Positions 61,001 through 64,000 of a stretch of DNA of 64,000 bases are shown piece by piece (within the stretch, counting starts at the first letter, position 1; the number at the start of each line of letters is the position of its first letter). Source of the DNA: Ptychodera flava. Its lineage: Eukaryota; Hemichordata; Enteropneusta; Ptychoderidae. The stretch is taken from NCBI RefSeq assembly GCF_041260155.1, contig NC_091941.1, positions 38,822,747-38,886,746 on the forward strand. The letters run 5' to 3'. The notes under the pieces are model-generated. The model was given only the letters and a program-made list of their open reading frames with translations, had not been told where the DNA came from and made no database searches. The position numbers and the translations under genes were made by a program.

Positions 61001-63486
61001 CATAATGTAATATGGAAGGGACCATAAAATTAACATAGAAAATGCTTCCACTTTGAACTTCAAACATTGGTTACTTTTACATGTAGGAATTTTCTCAGCT
61101 GATCAGAATCCTAAAGTTGCACAGTGACACTAAATTTATTTATTTATTTATTTATTTGCTTGATAAAGCTTGAGCAAAGCAAAAAATTAGAACTCATGTT
61201 TACATGTGTATTAATACCTTACAATAAAATATTTACTATTGACCATTAAAGAAAATTATGACAAAACATCATGAAGAAACAACAATGAATTTCATGAAAT
61301 TTGAGATAGATTTTTTCACTCTTTCACTTTTGTGTTAGATTTAAAATCTCTTATTTGTTTGCAGGAAAGAATGAGATGTTTTCCATGCATAAACAATCAA
61401 ACAGGATTCTTCCCCATAATTTGAGTCATTCGATACGCTTAGTCTAATTGTGGATAATTAATGAGAATTGTTATATGAGGAACCTGAAACTTTGACTTGC
61501 AAATATTAACCTTTAGAGACAAATTATACACTGATGGTTAATCTAGCATTGACTGACAGTCTAGTACCTTGGAATTTCTCGAGGGCTTGATGAGTTGCTG
61601 ATCTCTGTAGGAAATACTTGACATTTTGTGAGTCTGTCTGGATGGCCCTTGTAAAGGCAGCCTGGTGATAAAATGAAACAAACATGTACACACAAAGTTA
61701 TGAAAATGTAGCTATGAAGGTAAATTTCAATGACAGTTACTCTAGCTGTTGTGTCTGGGAAGTCAGATTGATGATAAGGACTTGACATTTTAGATCCCTT
61801 GTGGATAAAAGGCATCATAATACTTGTATCCTCTACAGGTTGAAATCGTTGTTTACATACCTAACTAAATATGACCATGATAAAAGTATTGTATTGTACT
61901 GGGGCATTATAATTACATTGGGATAAAATTCTGAGATGTACACCTACTAGAGGAATAGGCTGATTAAAGTAATTGACAACAGTCCTTCCCTGGGTCACAA
62001 TCAATCTCTACATCTCACTCAATAAGTGAAAGGTATTACAGCCTACGCAAGTACAATGATGTGATGATTGTTATTGTATCACATACCGGTGAGTATATTG
62101 AATAATATAGCAATCTCCTTGGTGGAGATGTGAACATAACTACTTATGCTATATTTGCAGTTACATGTAGAACACACACACACAAGCTCTTATTTAGAGA
62201 GAGATTCCTCTTTTGATCGACATTTCATGCCAAAATTAAATATACTGTTATGATGTAAAAGCACTAAACCCCCTCAGCAATGGTTATAATCACTCAGTTT
62301 TGACCAGTTTATGACATACACTCGCTTGTGCATATTAAATTGTCAAAACTTCATATATGCACAGTTTGCTATCACTCATATCTTTACATTGTGAACTGCT
62401 TAAAGAGTGGTGGTAAACCATTGATAGTTGTGGATTATTGCTTACATCAAATATTTCTGCCAATTAGCCTGGATCTGAGAAATATACTGGTGAATGATAG
62501 TGTAATAATAATAAAGTACGCTTAATGCACCTAATTTCTGAGAGCAGTGAGTGCTCGAGGCACAAATGACATTACATGACAGTCAAGACAAGTTAAGGGC
62601 TATATGAAAGTAAAACAATGATGATGATGACAATGATGATGATGTTGGTGATGAAGGTGAAGATGATGAGGGTGATGTTTTATGATGGGGTTGCTGAAAT
62701 AATAACATCATGACTAATGGACACAGGTGTTGTGTACATGGAAAACAACATACCCAGGGGCACTGAGTAATATTGGAAGGTAAACGACAACTCATGACAT
62801 ACAAAGAAATTTGCGTAAGGGATTAAATCACAATTTTTACAGTGACCTTGGTTCATTGAATACAGAGTTTGATCGGGCCCAGTAGTACAAACTTATATTT
62901 ACACAATGAAAAATAAATTAAGGTTTGGGTTTGAATAAACATGGTGACAGTTGTAACTGGTAATATATAAAGCTTGGAAGTAGAACGACAACTGCAGATA
63001 TGTTGGATTATGGTGTATACGAGCTTGTACTCCATCATGTCCATGGTTGGATCACAGTCCCTCCGCTCACTGGGTGGGATGCTTGAATACTGCACATATG
63101 TTGGCTTCGAAAATTTCACCTGCGGCTAAGATAGCTGCAGTACCATAGATAGAAGTTTCGCTTGGGTTACATAGGTTAGACTGTGGAGCCAGAGCTTTGC
63201 TTATGCCGTTCCATCCCAAACATCGAGCTAGTAGTAGTACTGGTATGCAATCTGCATCAGCTTCACTGTCCCTTCTCACGAGTATTGCACATCCTTCGTT
63301 GGTGGTAGTGGTACTTGACAAAGCCACTAAGACCTCAAAAAGCCTGACAAGGGATTGACGTTGGTAAAATATGGACACATTGCTACGGACAACTTTTTCT
63401 CGTACAACAAAGAAATATCTCACCAAAGCTTCAGTGTACTTCTCATCAACGAAAAATTCATTACCCAATGCGAAGTCTTCCGCCAT
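50594..63486 (-). CDS. TPR-repeat protein with SGT1-like N-terminus and unrecognised C-terminal region, 12 exons, 426 aa
   Basis: Exons, 5' to 3' on the - strand: 63486-63424, 61661-61568, 60642-60530, 60187-60148, 59459-59300, 55855-55728, 55346-55279, 54917-54756, 53865-53829, 52630-52549, 51741-51586, 50771-50594. Phases agree at all joins; total 1281 nt including TAG. The start codon has A at -3 and G at +4. Residues 1-90 form TPRs (GNEFFVDEKYTEALAAFTRA, then KALQLDKCNALAHFRKALAL), like the start of SGT1/SUGT1 proteins. A charged linker (91-128) leads to a second TPR block (GNEKFKQKNYEKAVEHYNEA through YWKGMSLFYLKEPEDSIKAF, about 132-222). No CS or SGS domain follows, so it is not a full SGT1. 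Residues 277-426 (for example IRGTQPTIIDHLGVLMLTEV) match nothing I know. TPR proteins of this kind usually bind chaperone tails; a co-chaperone role is inference. The first eight exons are secure. The last acceptor (exon 12) and the absence of extra 3' exons are less certain, as is the weak GTTTGT donor of exon 6. Confidence 0.8.
51977..52486. mobile_element. MITE with TTAA ends in TPR-gene intron 10
   Basis: Left end TTAAAGGCCCATGAACTGCA and right end TGCAGCTCATGTGCCTTTAA are near-perfect inverses bounding 510 bp. TTAA at both tips suggests a piggyBac-type source. It is unrelated in sequence to the AAGGTAG family at 0.9 and 27.2 kb. No coding capacity. Confidence 0.75.
54975..55024. repeat. 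(TC)n microsatellite
   Basis: 25 TC units in TPR-gene intron 7, starting only 57 bp before exon 8 is reached on the + strand coordinate. On the - strand it reads as a purine (GA) run. Confidence 0.93.
55856..59299 (-). other. TPR-gene intron 5, carrying the 26-bp minisatellite
   Basis: A 3.4-kb intron, over half of it the tandem array at 57051-58903. The remainder (55.9-57.0 kb) has a short ACCAACT/GCCC-rich patch near 56240-56330, in which CCAACTNGCCC-like words repeat, and no coding signal. Confidence 0.75.
57051..58903 (+). repeat. 26-bp minisatellite, about 71 units, with higher-order variants
   Basis: Unit ATCATCATCGCATTCAGTCA followed by TGTCAA. Units differ at a few fixed positions (TCG/TCA/TTG before CATTC; CATGTC/CTTGTC/CATGAC). 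The CATGAC variant always follows ATTGCATTCAG and recurs at 57301, 57535, 57639, 57743, 57951, 58081, 58211 and 58315, that is at 104-, 130-, 208- and 234-bp steps, all multiples of 26. This shows block (higher-order) duplication of 4-5 units. The + strand unit has no stop in any frame, which explains open frames up to 328 codons. They are artefacts: the array is inside an intron and antisense to the gene, and units have no spacers as in CRISPR. Confidence 0.97.
59924..59975 (+). ncRNA. hammerhead-ribozyme-like half motif with AATAAA, possible retroelement end
   Basis: CTGAGGA (59927-59933, fits CUGANGA), a stem GGCAA...TTGCC with an eight-base loop (59935-59952), then GAAAC (59953-59957): the conserved core and stem II of a hammerhead. 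AATAAA follows at 59968-59973. Minimal hammerheads are known in Penelope-like elements and related retrozymes. I could not find a convincing stem III partner with the cleavage site upstream, so activity is doubtful. It lies in TPR-gene intron 4, opposite strand. Confidence 0.35.
61134..61158. repeat. (TTTA)n microsatellite
   Basis: About six TTTA units in TPR-gene intron 2. Confidence 0.85.
62144..62206 (+). repeat. segment duplicated at 63713-63775
   Basis: About 60 bp containing TTTGCAGTTACATGTAGAAC and CAAGCTCTTATTTAGAGA. It recurs in the same orientation 1.57 kb away, upstream of the TPR gene. The second copy is followed at once by the single palindromic-repeat arm at 63.79 kb. Confidence 0.7.
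62616..62690. repeat. impure (GAT)n repeat
   Basis: GATGAT-rich stretch interrupted by GGT and AAG triplets in TPR-gene intron 1. The serine-rich frame on the opposite strand is an artefact of it. Confidence 0.8.
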
Positions 63487-64000
63487 GTTGAACACTCGCT
63501 TCACAACAATACAGCGCCCTCATACAAAAACAAATGAATGAACACAACACTGGTATGGGTGAGTCACAGGCGTGGATTACCAATCAGTGCCCGTGTACTA
63601 TGATAGAGGATATGTTTGTCACCCAGGCGTTCAATATTTTTATGGATGATGAACAAACTATGGAACATTATGAAAATAGATATTCATTTAGAACATGATT
63701 TTGAAAGATAGACTTATGCACAGTATTTGCAGTAACATGTAGAATACACACACAAGCTCTTATTTAGAGAAAGATTACATATATGTACACTCGTCTATGG
63801 GGCGCATAGACGCAGAGCCGAATAGACGACAGGGGACTGTGACTTATGTTTTCACTGTCTTTGTAGGCAATGCAATAGAATATTAAATCGTTGTAGATGT
63901 AAATGACATGTTTTCAAGCATATCAAAGCATAGGGGCCTCAGGCTCCTTGTTTGTTTGTTTGTCTGTTTTAAGTGAATGTGTTTATTTGTTAGTTACATA
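63487..64000 (-). promoter_or_regulatory. 5' flank of the TPR gene
   Basis: Upstream side of the TPR gene. It contains the repeat copy 63713-63775 and the single arm 63788-63840 of the palindromic family at 40.9 kb. No TATA box or other clear promoter element is visible, and no further gene begins before the window ends. Confidence 0.4.

Noticed and set aside
63067-63504. A 145-codon single-exon reading of the TPR gene start
   Set aside because: After MAEDFALGNEFFVDEKYTEAL there is a good GTGAGA donor. Only the spliced product continues the TPR pattern (AAFTRAIQTDSQ), whereas the read-through frame has no TPR signal.

Overview
The window is animal nuclear DNA: AT-rich, intron-rich, with GT-AG introns, long non-coding stretches, many short inverted-repeat (MITE-type) DNA transposons, LINE pieces, a Penelope-like retroelement and abundant microsatellites. 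Gene content and repeat style fit a marine invertebrate, perhaps a non-vertebrate deuterostome (hemichordate or cephalochordate), but the sequence alone does not fix the phylum. There is no bacterial operon and no CRISPR array. The 71-copy 26-bp repeat at 57.05-58.90 kb has no unique spacers and is an intronic minisatellite.

Three host genes can be supported. (1) A complete CCDC60 orthologue lies on the + strand at 2780-22290. Sixteen exons join in frame to 760 codons plus a stop. A perfect RFX X-box match about 1 kb upstream fits a cilia-linked gene. (2) A 56-codon open frame on the - strand at 33182-33012 reads as an invertebrate mitoregulin (MTLN), the inner-mitochondrial-membrane microprotein. 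A second, C-terminally altered copy lies on the + strand at 46148-46324, and a third locus (45.39-45.92 kb) keeps only the 3' exon, so there is a small inverted and tandem MTLN cluster. (3) A TPR-repeat gene on the - strand at 63486-50594 has 12 exons joining to 426 codons. Its first TPR block resembles the start of SGT1/SUGT1, a second TPR block follows, and the C-terminal 150 residues match nothing I recognise.

Layout: 0-2.8 kb, flank, a MITE and the CCDC60 promoter side; 2.8-22.3 kb, CCDC60, whose intron 13 is packed with two inverted-repeat transposons; 22.3-31.4 kb, gene-free DNA with an 838-bp inverted-repeat element, a TTAA-flanked MITE and three loci of one degenerate tandem repeat; 31.4-33.3 kb, MTLN; 33.5-43.7 kb, MITEs, a decayed Penelope-like element between diverged inverted repeats, and a LINE 3' fragment; 45.4-47.75 kb, the extra MTLN copies; 47.9-50 kb, an unexplained open-frame cluster and a LINE 3' end with an AAAT tail; 50.1-63.5 kb, the TPR gene with the giant minisatellite in intron 5; 63.5-64 kb, its 5' flank.

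Nothing indicates that the three genes act together. CCDC60 is linked to ciliated cells, MTLN to mitochondrial lipid and respiratory function, and the TPR protein is probably a co-chaperone-type adaptor. Exon joins are my own splice and phase reading. Family comparisons are from memory and no database was searched.
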